45,541 bases of DNA from Bacteroidetes bacterium ADurb.Bin008 (GTDB lineage Bacteria > Bacteroidota > Bacteroidia > Bacteroidales > Tenuifilaceae). The translations under genes were made by a program, and so were the position numbers. How positions within the stretch are numbered: position 1 is the stretch's first letter; the number at the start of each line of letters is the position of its first letter. Where the stretch lies: the NCBI GenBank assembly GCA_002071445.1, contig MWFE01000051.1:1-45541 (forward strand), read 5' to 3'. A model generated the notes under the pieces. The model had not been told where the DNA came from and made no database searches. It saw only the letters and a list, made by a program, of their open reading frames with translations. Below, in pieces: positions 36,114 through 45,353 of the stretch.

Positions 36114-36266
36114 CAGGATTTCATACAGGTAATCGGAAAATAGGGTGTAAACAACAAGTTTCCCTGTTGTTTCCCACGTCAAAAGAGTAAAGCCCAGTCT
36201 GATTAATCGGAAAAATTTCCCAATAGATAGTTTATATCCGAACTGCCCAATGCGGTACAGCATTCA

Positions 36267-36671
36267 TTACGGCCTGAGAAAAACGGCCTCAATATCGTAG
36301 TCGTCAACCTGCCCGTAATAGTTAAAGTACCAGTATATGGCACTAAAATCACGTTTAACGTGCCCTGTCCCTGAAATGGTATTCTGTGTACTGGTGTTGA
36401 GTATCGTTATCACGGTATCCTGAATGGTGGCATAAGTTTCGACGTTGAAACCGAGCTTGTAGAAATTGTAAATCACAAGCATGGAGGAGTCAGACCCATA
36501 GTAATCAACGCTTACGTTGTATTGCCTAAAGTTATAAAGATTTCCTTGCTCCTGACAAAGCCATGTCCCAAGGATTGAATTTTCAGGGTAATGAGGCTTT
36601 TTATCACAGGAGGATGAGCCCAGTAGCAATCCGAAAGAAACTAAAAGGAAACAACGAGTAACCGTTTTCAT
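36267..36671 (-). CDS. Small lipoprotein of unknown function
   Basis: 134 residues. A lipoprotein signal peptide with a lipobox-like LLLGSSSC places the modified Cys near residue 23. The mature part is a short beta-rich domain beginning ILGTWLCQEQGN, a pattern common in lipocalin-like small lipoproteins of Bacteroidota. It has no recognisable active site. It lies 12 bp after the hutU stop in the same direction, so it is probably read through from hutU, although a functional link to histidine breakdown is not evident. Confidence 0.75.
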   Translation of the reverse strand: MKTVTRCFLLVSFGLLLGSSSCDKKPHYPENSILGTWLCQEQGNLYNFRQYNVSVDYYGSDSSMLVIYNFYKLGFNVETYATIQDTVITILNTSTQNTISGTGHVKRDFSAIYWYFNYYGQVDDYDIEAVFLRP

Positions 36672-36683
36672 AATCGGTGAGTA

Positions 36684-38696
36684 TTACTTTACAATCCTGA
36701 TAATTAGTTCGTCATCAGCAATGTTAGGCATGGTAACGGTAAGTTGCGGAGTACGTTCCATTTCGCGCCGAATGGCAAACATGGCCTCTTTGTTGCGTGC
36801 CCAGCTGCGCCTTGCAATGCCGTTGTTAACATCCCAATGCAGCATCATTTTCAGCCGCCTGTCGGCCTCGTCCGTTCCATCCAGAGTCATGCCAAATCCA
36901 CCGTTGATAACTTCTCCCCAGCCCACGCCGCCACCGTTGTGGATGGATACCCAGGTTGCACCCCTGAATGCATCGCCGATAACATTCTGGATGGCCATAT
37001 CTGCGGTAAAGCTGGAACCGTCGTAAATGTTGGATGTCTCCCGGAATGGCGAATCGGTACCCGACACGTCGTGATGGTCGCGTCCCAGAACAATCGGGGC
37101 GGTTATTACCCCATCGCGGATGGCCTTGTTGAATGCCTCGGCTATTCTGATCCTACCCTCGGCATCGGCGTAGAGGATGCGTGCCTGCGAGCCAACCACC
37201 AGCTTGTTTTTGCCGGCCTCTTTTATCCAGTGAATGTTGTCCTCCAGTTGCCTGATAATTTCGGCGGGAGCCGATTTGGCCATATTCTCCAGCACCTGTT
37301 GTGCAATGCGATCGGTTTTTTCGAGATCCTCGGGTAACGACGACGTGCAAACCCATCGGAATGGGCCAAAACCGTAGTCGAAAAACAGGGGACCCATAAT
37401 GTCCTGAACGTAGGATGGATAGAGGAACTTACCGTTGGCATCGAGAATGTCGGCACCTGCACGGCTCGATTCCAGAAGAAAGGCATTGCCGTAGTCGAAA
37501 AAGTACATCCCCTTTTGGGCAAGGGTATTGATGGCCTTTACCTGTCTCCGTAGGCTTTCGTAAACCTTTTCTTTGAAAAGATCAGGGTTCTCGGCCATCA
37601 TTCTGTTGGACTCCTCGAACGATAAGCCAACCGGATAGTATCCTCCGGCAAAGGGATTGTGCAGCGATGTTTGGTCGCTTCCCAGGTCCACTGCTATGTT
37701 CTCGGCTGCCAGACGTTCCCACAGATCCACTATGTTACCCTGATAGGCTATGGATACAACCTCTTTCTCACTCATGGCCTTGCGAATTCTGGGTATCAGG
37801 GCATCGAGATTGTCGAAAACCTCATCAACCCACCCCTGGCTGTGCCTTGTGTGAATTGCCTTGGGGTTTATTTCGGCTATCACGCTCACCACACGGGCAA
37901 TAACCCCGGCTTTGGGCTGTGCCCCCGACATACCGCCCAATCCGGAGGATACGAATAGCTTGCCCTGTAGGCTGTTTTCACCCTTCTTAAGTCGCTGCCG
38001 TCCGGCATTCAGGACGGTTATGGTGGTGCCATGCACAATACCCTGGGGGCCAATGTACATGAAAGAGCCTGCTGTCATCTGCCCATACTGGGTAACGCCA
38101 AGGGCATTGAAACGCTCCCAATCATCCTTGCTGCTGTAGTTGGGTATCATCATGCCGTTGGTAACCACCACCCTGGGTGCCTCTTTGTGCGACGGGAAAA
38201 GACCCATGGGGTGGCCTGAGTAAAGTACCAGCGTTTGCTCATCGGTCATTTTGGCAAGGTACTGCATGGTCAGCAGGTACTGGGCCCAATTTTGAAAAAC
38301 CGCACCATTTCCGCCATAGGTAATCAACTCGTGTGGATGTTGCGCCACGGCATAGTCGAGGTTATTGCTAAGCATCAGCATGATGGATGCTGCCTGCACC
38401 GATTTGTGTGGAAAGTCGTGAATGCTACGGGCTGTTATCTTATAATCGGGACGATAGCGGTACATGTATATGCGCCCGTATTCTTCGAGTTCACGGGTAA
38501 ATTCCTCTGCCAAAACGGCATGGTGCTTGGCGGGAAAATAGCGTAGAGCATTTTTTACTGCCAACCTTTTTTCGGATAATGATAAAATTTGCTTACGTTT
38601 GGGAGCATGATTAACATCGTGTTCCCAGGGTTTTGGGCTGGGAATGTTTTCGGGAATCCCTTGAAGGATAGCACGTTGGAATTCTTCTCTGTTCAT
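36684..38696 (-). CDS. hutU: Urocanate hydratase
   Basis: 670 residues from MNREEFQRAILQG at 38696. The frame is open 23 residues further, but the family start and the overlap with the divergent leader favour this ATG. Urocanase converts urocanate to imidazolonepropionate using NAD+ as electrophile. The NAD-binding FVSSGLGGMSGAQPKAG, the central YAQLRK-like region, and the C-terminal GRDHHDVSGTDSPFRETS and HNGGGVGWGEVINGG motifs are present. The length is the long form (about 670) known from Bacteroidota rather than the 550-residue proteobacterial form. hutH and hutI are not in the window. Confidence 0.96.
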   Translation of the reverse strand: MNREEFQRAILQGIPENIPSPKPWEHDVNHAPKRKQILSLSEKRLAVKNALRYFPAKHHAVLAEEFTRELEEYGRIYMYRYRPDYKITARSIHDFPHKSVQAASIMLMLSNNLDYAVAQHPHELITYGGNGAVFQNWAQYLLTMQYLAKMTDEQTLVLYSGHPMGLFPSHKEAPRVVVTNGMMIPNYSSKDDWERFNALGVTQYGQMTAGSFMYIGPQGIVHGTTITVLNAGRQRLKKGENSLQGKLFVSSGLGGMSGAQPKAGVIARVVSVIAEINPKAIHTRHSQGWVDEVFDNLDALIPRIRKAMSEKEVVSIAYQGNIVDLWERLAAENIAVDLGSDQTSLHNPFAGGYYPVGLSFEESNRMMAENPDLFKEKVYESLRRQVKAINTLAQKGMYFFDYGNAFLLESSRAGADILDANGKFLYPSYVQDIMGPLFFDYGFGPFRWVCTSSLPEDLEKTDRIAQQVLENMAKSAPAEIIRQLEDNIHWIKEAGKNKLVVGSQARILYADAEGRIRIAEAFNKAIRDGVITAPIVLGRDHHDVSGTDSPFRETSNIYDGSSFTADMAIQNVIGDAFRGATWVSIHNGGGVGWGEVINGGFGMTLDGTDEADRRLKMMLHWDVNNGIARRSWARNKEAMFAIRREMERTPQLTVTMPNIADDELIIRIVK

Positions 38697-38842
38697 ATGT
38701 TGAAAATGGATTGTTTGTTCTGGCTGTAAAGTTACAACTTTTTGATGGGGATTACCCATATTCATCCATGAACTATTGCATGCTTTTTGACAATTACCCG
38801 ATGATTACAATTCGATTTACCAATACTTTTAAACTTAGAACT

Positions 38843-39433
38843 ATGAATAGGAAAAATCTTTTACAGCTGTTAGCATTAATCATGCTAATTCCCTTTTTCA
38901 GCAGCTGCGGTTACAACCGTATGGTGTCGCTTGAGGAGGGTGTTACCTCGCAGTGGGCCAACGTTGAGAATGTTTATCAACGTAGGATGGACCTGATTCC
39001 CAATCTGGTAAATACCGTGAAAGGATATGCTAATTTTGAACAGCAAACCCTTACGCAGGTGATAGAGGCAAGAGCTAAAGCCACATCGGTTACCATTGAT
39101 CCAACCAACCTAACCGAGGCCAATTTAAAGCAATTTCAGCAGGTTCAGGGCGAGGTAAGCAGTGCCCTGTCACGCCTTATGATGACCATTGAGCGTTACC
39201 CCGATTTAAAGGCCAACCAAAATTTTCTTGAACTGCAGGCTCAACTGGAGGGAACGGAGAATAGGATAGCCGTGGAGAGGCGTAAATTTAACGAGGACGT
39301 ACAGAAGTACAATTCATATATCCGATCGTTCCCCCGTGTAATCTATGCAGGTTGGTTTGGCTTTGAGAAGAAGGCTTACTTTGAAGCCGATCAGGCTGCA
39401 AAAGAGGCTCCCAAGGTAGATTTTGGTAATTGA
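38843..39433 (+). CDS. LemA family lipoprotein
   Basis: 196 residues from MNRKNLLQLLA at 38843; a longer frame from 38711 would lack a signal peptide start. The lipobox LIPFFSSC marks it as a lipoprotein. The LemA core is a helical bundle: VTSQWANVENVYQRRMDLIPNLVNTVKGYA, then QGEVSSALSRLMMTIERYPDLKANQNF and VERRKFNEDVQKYNSYIRSFP. LemA proteins occur with TPM-domain proteins, and two follow here. Their function is poorly known; an envelope stress or membrane-quality role is inferred for the family. It is divergent from hutU across 146 bp that contains TAACTTTA/TACTTTTA near-consensus -7 elements. Confidence 0.9.
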   Translation: MNRKNLLQLLALIMLIPFFSSCGYNRMVSLEEGVTSQWANVENVYQRRMDLIPNLVNTVKGYANFEQQTLTQVIEARAKATSVTIDPTNLTEANLKQFQQVQGEVSSALSRLMMTIERYPDLKANQNFLELQAQLEGTENRIAVERRKFNEDVQKYNSYIRSFPRVIYAGWFGFEKKAYFEADQAAKEAPKVDFGN

Positions 39434-39493
39434 TGAGCCATCTTTTATCGAAATTTCTTTAAAGACATACTTCCATAATTCAAGGCTATAGGC

Positions 39494-39916
39494 ATGCTTA
39501 GCAATGAAGAGAAAAAACGGATTGTAGATGCCATCAAACAGGCGGAGTTGAATACTTCAGGGGAAGTACGGGTTCATATTGAGAGCCATTGCAAGAAAGA
39601 TGTGCTCGATAGGGCTGCCGATGTATTTGCACTGCTGAAGATGCACAAAACCCAGCTCAGAAATGGCGTGCTTTTCTATTTGGCCATAAAGGATAAGCAA
39701 TTTGCCGTTTTGGGCGATGCCGGCATAAACTCTCTTGTTCCTGAGAATTTTTGGGAGGAGGTGAAGGATGAAATGCTCCTTCATTTTAAACAGGGAAACT
39801 TTACCGTGGGTTTGGTTAATGGTATTACCATGGCCGGTGAAAAATTGAAGCAGCATTTCCCTTACCAAAAGGATGATATTAATGAACTTCCCGACGAGAT
39901 TTCGTTTGGAAAATGA
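39494..39916 (+). CDS. TPM-domain protein, cytoplasmic
   Basis: 140 residues forming one TPM domain (named from TLP18.3, Psb32 and MOLO-1) without signal peptide or membrane segment. Typical segments are NTSGEVRVHIESHC at about 18-31, LDRAADVFALLKMHKTQLRNGVLFYLAIKDKQFAVLGD at about 35-75 and FWEEVKDEMLLHFKQGNFTVGLVNGI. It lies 60 bp after lemA and 10 bp before the membrane-anchored TPM protein, so the three make a LemA-TPM-TPM operon. Confidence 0.85.
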   Translation: MLSNEEKKRIVDAIKQAELNTSGEVRVHIESHCKKDVLDRAADVFALLKMHKTQLRNGVLFYLAIKDKQFAVLGDAGINSLVPENFWEEVKDEMLLHFKQGNFTVGLVNGITMAGEKLKQHFPYQKDDINELPDEISFGK

Positions 39917-39926
39917 ACTGTAAAAC

Positions 39927-40697
39927 ATGAAGAAATTCCTATCACCCCTACTTTTTTTAGGCCTGTTCCTGTCGTTGGCCAAAGCACAGGAACTACCCGA
40001 TCCTATGTATCCGCCAAGGTTGGTCAACGATTTTGCCGGATTGCTCAATTCAGAAGAGGTGAACAGGTTAGAGTATAAGTTGAGGAATTACCACGATACC
40101 ACATCCACTCAGATTTACATTATCACGGTAAGCGATTTGATGGGATACGATTTGGCCGATTTCACCTTTAGGGTGGGGGAGAAGTGGGGCATTGGGCAGA
40201 AGGGAAAGGACAATGGGTTGATTATTATGATCAAGCCCAAGGTGGGCAACGAAAGGGGTGAGGCTATGATTGCCACAGGGTATGGCTTGGAAGACGTAAT
40301 ACCCGATGCTTTGGCCAAACGCATTATTGAGAAAGAATTGATCCCTGAGTTCAAGGAGGAGAACTTTTATGCCGGCCTCGATAAGGCTACCACTACGGTA
40401 ATGGATCTGGCCTCGGGAAAATTTACGGGAGATGACTACCTTGATGAGGGAGGATTTCCTATATCGTTAATTTTCTTATTCTTTGTTTTCCTATATATTT
40501 ATTCCGGTATTCGAAGGCAGAAGGGTAAATCATTGGGCCATAGTGTTCCCCTGGGAGCTGCAATGGGAATGTTTTCAAACATGGGTCGCAGCAGTGGTGG
40601 ATACTCCAGTTTCAGCTCGGGAAGAGGCTCCTTTGGTGGATTTTCCGGAGGGGGTGGCGGATCATTTGGTGGAGGAGGGGCTAGGGGAAGTTGGTAG
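39927..40697 (+). CDS. Membrane-anchored TPM-domain protein (YgcG-like) with glycine-rich tail
   Basis: 256 residues. A signal peptide (MKKFLSPLLFLGLFLSLAKA) precedes a periplasmic TPM domain (about 33-165, LVNDFAGLLNSEEVNRLEYKL and WGIGQKGKDNGLIIMI, then ATGYGLEDVIPD), a membrane segment near 180-200 (FPISLIFLFFVFLYIYSGI) and a glycine- and serine-rich tail with repeated GGGG/FGG units (about 220-256). The tail is typical of this family. It closes the LemA-TPM-TPM operon and is followed by a hairpin. Confidence 0.9.
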   Translation: MKKFLSPLLFLGLFLSLAKAQELPDPMYPPRLVNDFAGLLNSEEVNRLEYKLRNYHDTTSTQIYIITVSDLMGYDLADFTFRVGEKWGIGQKGKDNGLIIMIKPKVGNERGEAMIATGYGLEDVIPDALAKRIIEKELIPEFKEENFYAGLDKATTTVMDLASGKFTGDDYLDEGGFPISLIFLFFVFLYIYSGIRRQKGKSLGHSVPLGAAMGMFSNMGRSSGGYSSFSSGRGSFGGFSGGGGGSFGGGGARGSW

Positions 40698-40733
40698 CCC
40701 TAATCTTGGACATAGTTTAATTATCAATAACAA

Positions 40734-40770
40734 CAGGATGACCTACAATACGGACATCCTGCTTTGTTTT
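40734..40770 (+). terminator. Terminator of the LemA-TPM operon
   Basis: Stem CAGGATG (40734-40740) with CATCCTG (40755-40761), 14-base loop, followed by CTTTGTTTT. It lies 36 bp after the last stop codon. Confidence 0.65.
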
Positions 40771-40950
40771 ATGGAAAAGCAATGGGTTATGTAATGTAAA
40801 CCTATAAAAGGATGATTTTATTAATGGAAGAATTCGTACAGGCTATGTGAATTGCACACTTTGGGCAAATTGCATGATGAGACTGCCATTTTAATTACCT
40901 AATTGACTCTTATGGAAAGTTGAGAAAAAGTATTTCATGTTAGTCGCCAA

Positions 40951-40982
40951 TAAAAAAGGGTGCTCGTTGTATGGAACACCCT
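40951..40982 (-). terminator. Terminator of the leftward zinc-ribbon/Nif3/MerR/CapA/M23 operon
   Basis: On the minus strand, stem AGGGTG (40982-40977) with CACCCT (40962-40957) and a 14-base loop, followed by a run of T (from TTTTTTATT). It lies 30 bp after the stop of the zinc-ribbon gene. Confidence 0.8.
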
Positions 40983-41012
40983 GCGTATGTTTTTATCGCG
41001 CTTTTAAATCAT

Positions 41013-41786
41013 CTACTCCTTGCTGCCTTCGGTAAGCCCTTTGTCAACCAGTATTCTTCCGCAGTACTCGCACACAATGATTTTTTTGCGCATCTTGATA
41101 TCCAACTGACGCTGTGGGGGAATCTTGTTAAAACAACCTCCGCAGGCATCACGATTCACCACAACAACGGCCAGACCGTTACGTGCATTGGCTCTAATCC
41201 TTTTGTAGGCCTGAAGAAGCCGCGGCTCAGTTATCTCCTGAAATGCTTCAGATTTTTTAAGGAGTTCTTCCTCCTCTTTTTGCGTATCGGTGACAATACT
41301 GTCCAGTTCCCCCTTTTTTACCTGGAGATCTGATCTGGAATCGTTGAGTTGTAATTCAGCCTGCTCAATGAGCAATTTCTTATCGTTTGCTTGGTGCGAG
41401 AACTCCTTAATCTTCTTTTCGCAGAGTTCAATTTCCAACGTCTGATATTCAATCTCCTTGGAAAGGGAATCATACTCTCTGTTATTGCGTACGTTTTTCT
41501 GCTGTTCGGTGTATTTCGCAATCAACCCCTGAGCATTTTTAATCTCCAAATTTTTATTTGCCACCTGCTGATTCAACTCAACCACTTCGGTATTGAGGTT
41601 CGAAATACGGGTTTCGAGTCCGGCAATGTTATCTTCAAGATCTTGAACCTCAAGCGGTAATTCTCCTCTCAACGTTCTGATCTCATCAATTTTCGAATCC
41701 ACTTGCTGCAACTCGTATAGAACTTTAATCTTCTCTTCAACAGACATTTCTGTTGTCTCAACCGCCTTGTTTTCTTTTGTAGCCAT
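41013..41786 (-). CDS. Coiled-coil protein with C-terminal C4 zinc ribbon
   Basis: 257 residues. Residues 20-190 are a long heptad-type coiled coil (LQQVDSKIDEIRTLRGELPLEVQDLED and following), and the last 60 residues form a zinc ribbon with C-x2-C pairs CGGC and CEYC separated by the KIPPQRQLDIK stretch. This is the COG1579-type family, conserved next to nif3-like genes in Bacteroidota. Its role is uncertain; nucleic-acid binding has been proposed. It is the last gene of a five-gene leftward operon, 8 bp after the Nif3-like gene. Confidence 0.88.
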   Translation of the reverse strand: MATKENKAVETTEMSVEEKIKVLYELQQVDSKIDEIRTLRGELPLEVQDLEDNIAGLETRISNLNTEVVELNQQVANKNLEIKNAQGLIAKYTEQQKNVRNNREYDSLSKEIEYQTLEIELCEKKIKEFSHQANDKKLLIEQAELQLNDSRSDLQVKKGELDSIVTDTQKEEEELLKKSEAFQEITEPRLLQAYKRIRANARNGLAVVVVNRDACGGCFNKIPPQRQLDIKMRKKIIVCEYCGRILVDKGLTEGSKE

Positions 41787-41794
41787 ACCTTTTC

Positions 41795-42889
41795 TTATAA
41801 ATAGTGAATGGGATTGGTGTTAACTTTCGATTTCAGGACTGCAAAATTAGGTAATTTTTTTGTAAGTAAACCATAAAAAATCTCAACGGTAAACTGTTCG
41901 CTTTCGAAATGCCCGATATCGAGGATAAGTATTTTTCCATCGGCATCAAAAAAACGGTGATATTTCATGTCGGCGGTGATGAAGGCATCGGCCTGAACTG
42001 ATATGGCCTGGGATAGAAGATCGGCACCACTGCCGCCGCAAAAGGCCACTCTTCGTATCTCTTTCCCCGTTAAGGCGGTGTGCCGGATGCATTGGGCTTT
42101 AAATACCTGTTTTACCCTTTTTAAAAATGCCATTTCGTTTTCTGGCTTTTGCAGATTGCCCACCATGCCAAGACCTGACCGTGGATTTTGATTAAGCAAG
42201 GGGTAGATATCGTATGCCACTTCTTCGTAGGGATGTGCATTGAGCATGGCATGGATAACCTGTGGAAGAATGGGTTTGGGTACAACCACCTCAATGCGCG
42301 TTTCGGGTTCGGTGTGCAAAACACCCTGTTCTCCCACGAATGGATTGGTGTTGTCGCTACCCCTGAATGTTCCCTTCCCTTCAAGGTTGTACGAGCACTG
42401 ATCGTAATCGCCAATTTGACCTGCTCCGGCATTGAACATGGCTATGCGCAGTGCTTGCGCCTGTTCGTGCGGAACGAAAGTGGTTAATTTCACCAGCTGG
42501 TCGTTGGCGGGACTTAGCATGGAAAGTTCTTGTAACCCAAGTCGTTTGGCTATTTCCATGTTTACCCCATTCCATATTTTGTCCACGTTGGTATGGGCGC
42601 AGTAAATGGCAATGCCATTTTTTATGGCTTTAATGATAGTGCGTTCAATGTAGGTTTTCCCGATTAAACGCTTGATTCCTCCGAATATGACCGGATGGTG
42701 TGCAACGATTAGGTTGGCGCCATGTTTCAGGGCATCATCAATCACATCAGGAGTTACGTCAATGGATAGAAGTATCCCGTTAACAGTGGCATCGGGCAAC
42801 CCCACGAGCAATCCCGAGTTGTCGTAATCCTCCTGGTATGCGAGAGGAGCGAACTCTTCGATGATGTTACAAATCTCGCGAACTGTCAT
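41795..42889 (-). CDS. Nif3-like dinuclear metal protein (GTP cyclohydrolase I type 2 family)
   Basis: 364 residues, the long form. The metal-binding motifs are VAHHPVIFGGIKRL near residue 65, CAHTNVDK near residue 97 and the C-terminal GHFESEQFTVE. Between them an extra domain (about 130-240) carries NAHPYEEVAYDIYP, typical of the YqfO long form. The family forms toroidal hexamers with two metals per subunit and has no secure substrate, though it is annotated as GTP cyclohydrolase I type 2. It lies 8 bp before the zinc-ribbon gene and 2 bp after the MerR gene. Confidence 0.92.
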   Translation of the reverse strand: MTVREICNIIEEFAPLAYQEDYDNSGLLVGLPDATVNGILLSIDVTPDVIDDALKHGANLIVAHHPVIFGGIKRLIGKTYIERTIIKAIKNGIAIYCAHTNVDKIWNGVNMEIAKRLGLQELSMLSPANDQLVKLTTFVPHEQAQALRIAMFNAGAGQIGDYDQCSYNLEGKGTFRGSDNTNPFVGEQGVLHTEPETRIEVVVPKPILPQVIHAMLNAHPYEEVAYDIYPLLNQNPRSGLGMVGNLQKPENEMAFLKRVKQVFKAQCIRHTALTGKEIRRVAFCGGSGADLLSQAISVQADAFITADMKYHRFFDADGKILILDIGHFESEQFTVEIFYGLLTKKLPNFAVLKSKVNTNPIHYL

Positions 42890-42891
42890 GG

Positions 42892-43227
42892 TTAAAGGGT
42901 TTCCTCAATTTCAACAAGCATTTCCCTGATACGCTTCAGAGATTCAATGGCTTCGAATTTGTTGATGGTTGTGGCTTTATCCTCGGCCAACTTTTTTTGC
43001 GCCCCTTCCAGCGTCAACCTCTGCTCCTTTACCAGATGGTATATCAGCTTAAAATTATTGATATCGGCTTTCGTAAAAAGCCTGTTGCCCTTTTTGTTCT
43101 TTTTGGGTTTGATAATATCGAAGTGCTTTTCCCAGAAACGGATAAGAGAGGTATTTACCCCGAACATGTTTGCAACTTCCCCAATGGAGTAGTAAAGTTT
43201 TTCAATTTTTTGCTCCTTGTACGGCAT
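42892..43227 (-). CDS. MerR-family transcriptional regulator
   Basis: 111 residues. The N-terminal winged helix is clear: YYSIGEVANMFGVNTSLIRFWEKHFDIIKPKKN at about 10-42 then GNRLFTKADINNFKLIYHL, followed by a helical dimerisation segment (LTLEGAQKKLAEDK). No Cys-rich effector site is present, so it is not a metal or redox MerR. The target is unknown. It sits in the middle of the operon, 4 bp after CapA and 2 bp before the Nif3-like gene. Confidence 0.92.
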   Translation of the reverse strand: MPYKEQKIEKLYYSIGEVANMFGVNTSLIRFWEKHFDIIKPKKNKKGNRLFTKADINNFKLIYHLVKEQRLTLEGAQKKLAEDKATTINKFEAIESLKRIREMLVEIEETL

Positions 43228-43231
43228 GTGT

Positions 43232-44299
43232 TTATTCTTTAATGGTAATCTTTCCGTCGTTTGAAATGTTTAATTGCGATTCGGGGAAATCGCCAATAGT
43301 AAGCCGCTGAATTGCTTTAATGGCTTGCTTCTGTGAATCCATCACAACACCACCATTCCCGGGTTGAATTATCGGAACGATTTCACCCTTCACAAATTTA
43401 CCATTTTTTTCGAGATAAAGTTTAACTATGGGTGCAATTCCGTTAATTCCTTTTAAATTGAACCTCCCATAGGTGCAAAAATTTCCAAGGCTATAGGCTA
43501 TAAATCTTCCTTTGTACAGATCGACAGCTCTGGTTACATGCGGCCCGTGGCCAAAAACTACATCGGCTCCGGCATCAATGGCGTGGCGGGCAAACTCGTA
43601 CACATTGCTCCTGTTTTCGCCGTAGAAATATTCGGTTTCCCGATTCACATGGGCATGATTTGCCCCCTCGGCCCCTCCATGGAACGATACGATGACGATA
43701 TCGCATTGTGATTTTAGCCCTTCAACAATACGTTTTACACCGGGAATATCGTTAATGTTGCAGGTGCCTACGTTGGGGGCGAAAGCCCCGAAGCCGATTT
43801 TTAGACCGTTCTTTTCAAATACTGCCGTAGGATGTGTGAGTAGTCCCCCGTACTGTATGCCCACCGAATCGAGTAGCCGCATGGTGGTTTGCCTGCCCTT
43901 TTCTCCAAAATCCCCGATATGGTTATTGGCCAGGCTCACCACATCAAAACCTGCCAAGGAAAGGCAATGGACGTACTCCTCCGGCATCTTAAAGGCAAAG
44001 CATCGGGTAGAGTCGCTGCACCGTTTGGCCACCTCACCCTCGTTGAGAAAGCATCCCTCAAGGTTTCCAAAGGTTATATCGGCATTCTGCAAAACGTCGA
44101 TGGCCGGCTGGATTAAAGGCAAACAATCATTCTTTGGCGGGAGGTAGCCTTTGTTGGGAAAATCGGTTCCAAACATTATGTCGCCAACGCCAATAATTGT
44201 CAGATAGTGATTTGCAGAGTCGGGGTTACTTGTGATAACCCCATTGGGATATCCTGTAAAAGTGAACATGGCACAAAAGAGGAACGTGAATATTGGCAT
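43232..44299 (-). CDS. CapA-family metallophosphatase-like protein
   Basis: 355 residues from MPIFTFLFCAMFTFTG at 44299, which starts a signal peptide and has an AAAGGA sequence ahead. The frame is open to 44338 and beyond, but starts before 44375 would run into the end of the M23 gene. The CapA (PGA_cap) family motifs are visible: IGVGDIMFG, TFGNLEGC, SLANNHIGDFGEKG, SFHGGAEG and FGHGPHVTRA. These form a calcineurin-like fold. In poly-gamma-glutamate producers CapA is part of capsule synthesis, but no capB or capC is here, so the role in this organism is unknown. Confidence 0.88.
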   Translation of the reverse strand: MPIFTFLFCAMFTFTGYPNGVITSNPDSANHYLTIIGVGDIMFGTDFPNKGYLPPKNDCLPLIQPAIDVLQNADITFGNLEGCFLNEGEVAKRCSDSTRCFAFKMPEEYVHCLSLAGFDVVSLANNHIGDFGEKGRQTTMRLLDSVGIQYGGLLTHPTAVFEKNGLKIGFGAFAPNVGTCNINDIPGVKRIVEGLKSQCDIVIVSFHGGAEGANHAHVNRETEYFYGENRSNVYEFARHAIDAGADVVFGHGPHVTRAVDLYKGRFIAYSLGNFCTYGRFNLKGINGIAPIVKLYLEKNGKFVKGEIVPIIQPGNGGVVMDSQKQAIKAIQRLTIGDFPESQLNISNDGKITIKE

Positions 44300-44375
44300 C
44301 ACTTTCCTTTCTACCGGAGAATAACCTTGAAGCGACATAAGGAAGAAAAAGGTAATAGTAAAGCGATTTGAAAAA

Positions 44376-45353
44376 TTAGTCAAGCGACTGTCCGCTTTGT
44401 GCAGCCAGTTCAATGATTTTGTCGTACTCCTCAGGGGTAAGGTCGTTGAAATAAAAGTTGATGGGGTTTATCGGCTCGTTGTTTTTCCTAACCTCGTAGT
44501 GGAGGTGCGGAGCCATGCTCATCCCCGTATTGCCAACCAGGCCTATTACGTCGCCTCGCCTAACCTTTTGTCCGGGTTTGGCTATGGTTTTGCTCATGTG
44601 GGCATAAAGGGTTTTGTAGCTAAATCCGTGATCGATGATAATGGTATTCCCATACCCTCTGCCCGAATGGATTACATCGGAAACTACCCCATTGCCGGTT
44701 GCGTATATCTCGGTTCCCGTAGGGGCAGTGAAGTCCATGCCGGTGTGCATTTTAAGCACTTTGTAGAATGGGTGCATCCTAACCCCAAATGGCGAAGCAA
44801 CGCGTTTCAGGTCTTTGTTGGAAACCGGCTGTATGGCCGGGATACAGGCTATCATCTCCTCTTTCCGCTTGGCCATTTCAATCACTTCGTCAAATGATTT
44901 GGACTGTACGTAAACCTGTTTGGCCAACTTGTCCAGACGTTGAGCTGTTTTAATTACCATGGCCGAGTTGGATAGATCTTCAAGGTAGGTATAGCGGTCA
45001 ACCCCACCCATGCCTGCTGTTCTGTATGCACTGGGTATGGGTTCGGCTTCAAAAATGGTGCGGTAGATATTATCATCCCTTTGCTGAATATCTTCCAGCA
45101 CAGCGGTGATGTGGTCGAACTTCTTGTTGAAAAGTTCAAATTGCAGTACCAACTCCTCATTTTCTCTCTTTAATCCTCGCTCTTCAGGCGTATCGAAAAA
45201 GAGGGAAAAGAATATGTAGTAGATTACGGAGATGATGATGCTTAGCAAAAAATAGCTGATACCTTGCCAAAACTTTTTCTTCAAGGAGGAATCTTCCCTG
45301 ACAAATGTCAGCAGATCAGGGTTGAATCTATACTTGTGCTTGTGCATAACCAT
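44376..45353 (-). CDS. M23-family metallopeptidase (envelope LytM type)
   Basis: 325 residues. A cytoplasmic N-terminus is followed by one membrane segment near residues 35-52 (ISYFLLSIIISVIYYIFFSL), a coiled-coil stretch (about 60-95) and a C-terminal M23 domain (about 195-300). Zinc motifs are HTGMDFTAPTGTEIYATGNG and HLHYEVR, both complete, so an active peptidoglycan endopeptidase is likely. A second ATG at 45347 (MHKHKYRFNPD) is also plausible. It is the first gene of the leftward operon, with a TATCTTTA -7-like element upstream on the minus strand. Confidence 0.92.
   Translation of the reverse strand: MVMHKHKYRFNPDLLTFVREDSSLKKKFWQGISYFLLSIIISVIYYIFFSLFFDTPEERGLKRENEELVLQFELFNKKFDHITAVLEDIQQRDDNIYRTIFEAEPIPSAYRTAGMGGVDRYTYLEDLSNSAMVIKTAQRLDKLAKQVYVQSKSFDEVIEMAKRKEEMIACIPAIQPVSNKDLKRVASPFGVRMHPFYKVLKMHTGMDFTAPTGTEIYATGNGVVSDVIHSGRGYGNTIIIDHGFSYKTLYAHMSKTIAKPGQKVRRGDVIGLVGNTGMSMAPHLHYEVRKNNEPINPINFYFNDLTPEEYDKIIELAAQSGQSLD

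Larger units (their letters stand above)
40698..41012. other. Intergenic region between two convergent operons
   Basis: 315 bp without a supported gene. It holds the terminator for the TPM operon (40734-40765) and, on the other strand, the terminator for the leftward operon (40951-40982). The middle part is AT-rich with no visible structure. Confidence 0.6.

Noticed and set aside
36149..36172. Terminator after ispF
   Set aside because: An 8-bp AT-rich stem without a T-run; too weak to report as a feature.
36744..37337. A 197-residue plus-strand reading frame
   Set aside because: Antisense to the conserved C-terminal part of hutU; shadow frame.
38697..38765. The N-terminal extension of hutU
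   Set aside because: The extra 23 residues overlap the divergent promoter region of lemA and are outside the urocanase family start.
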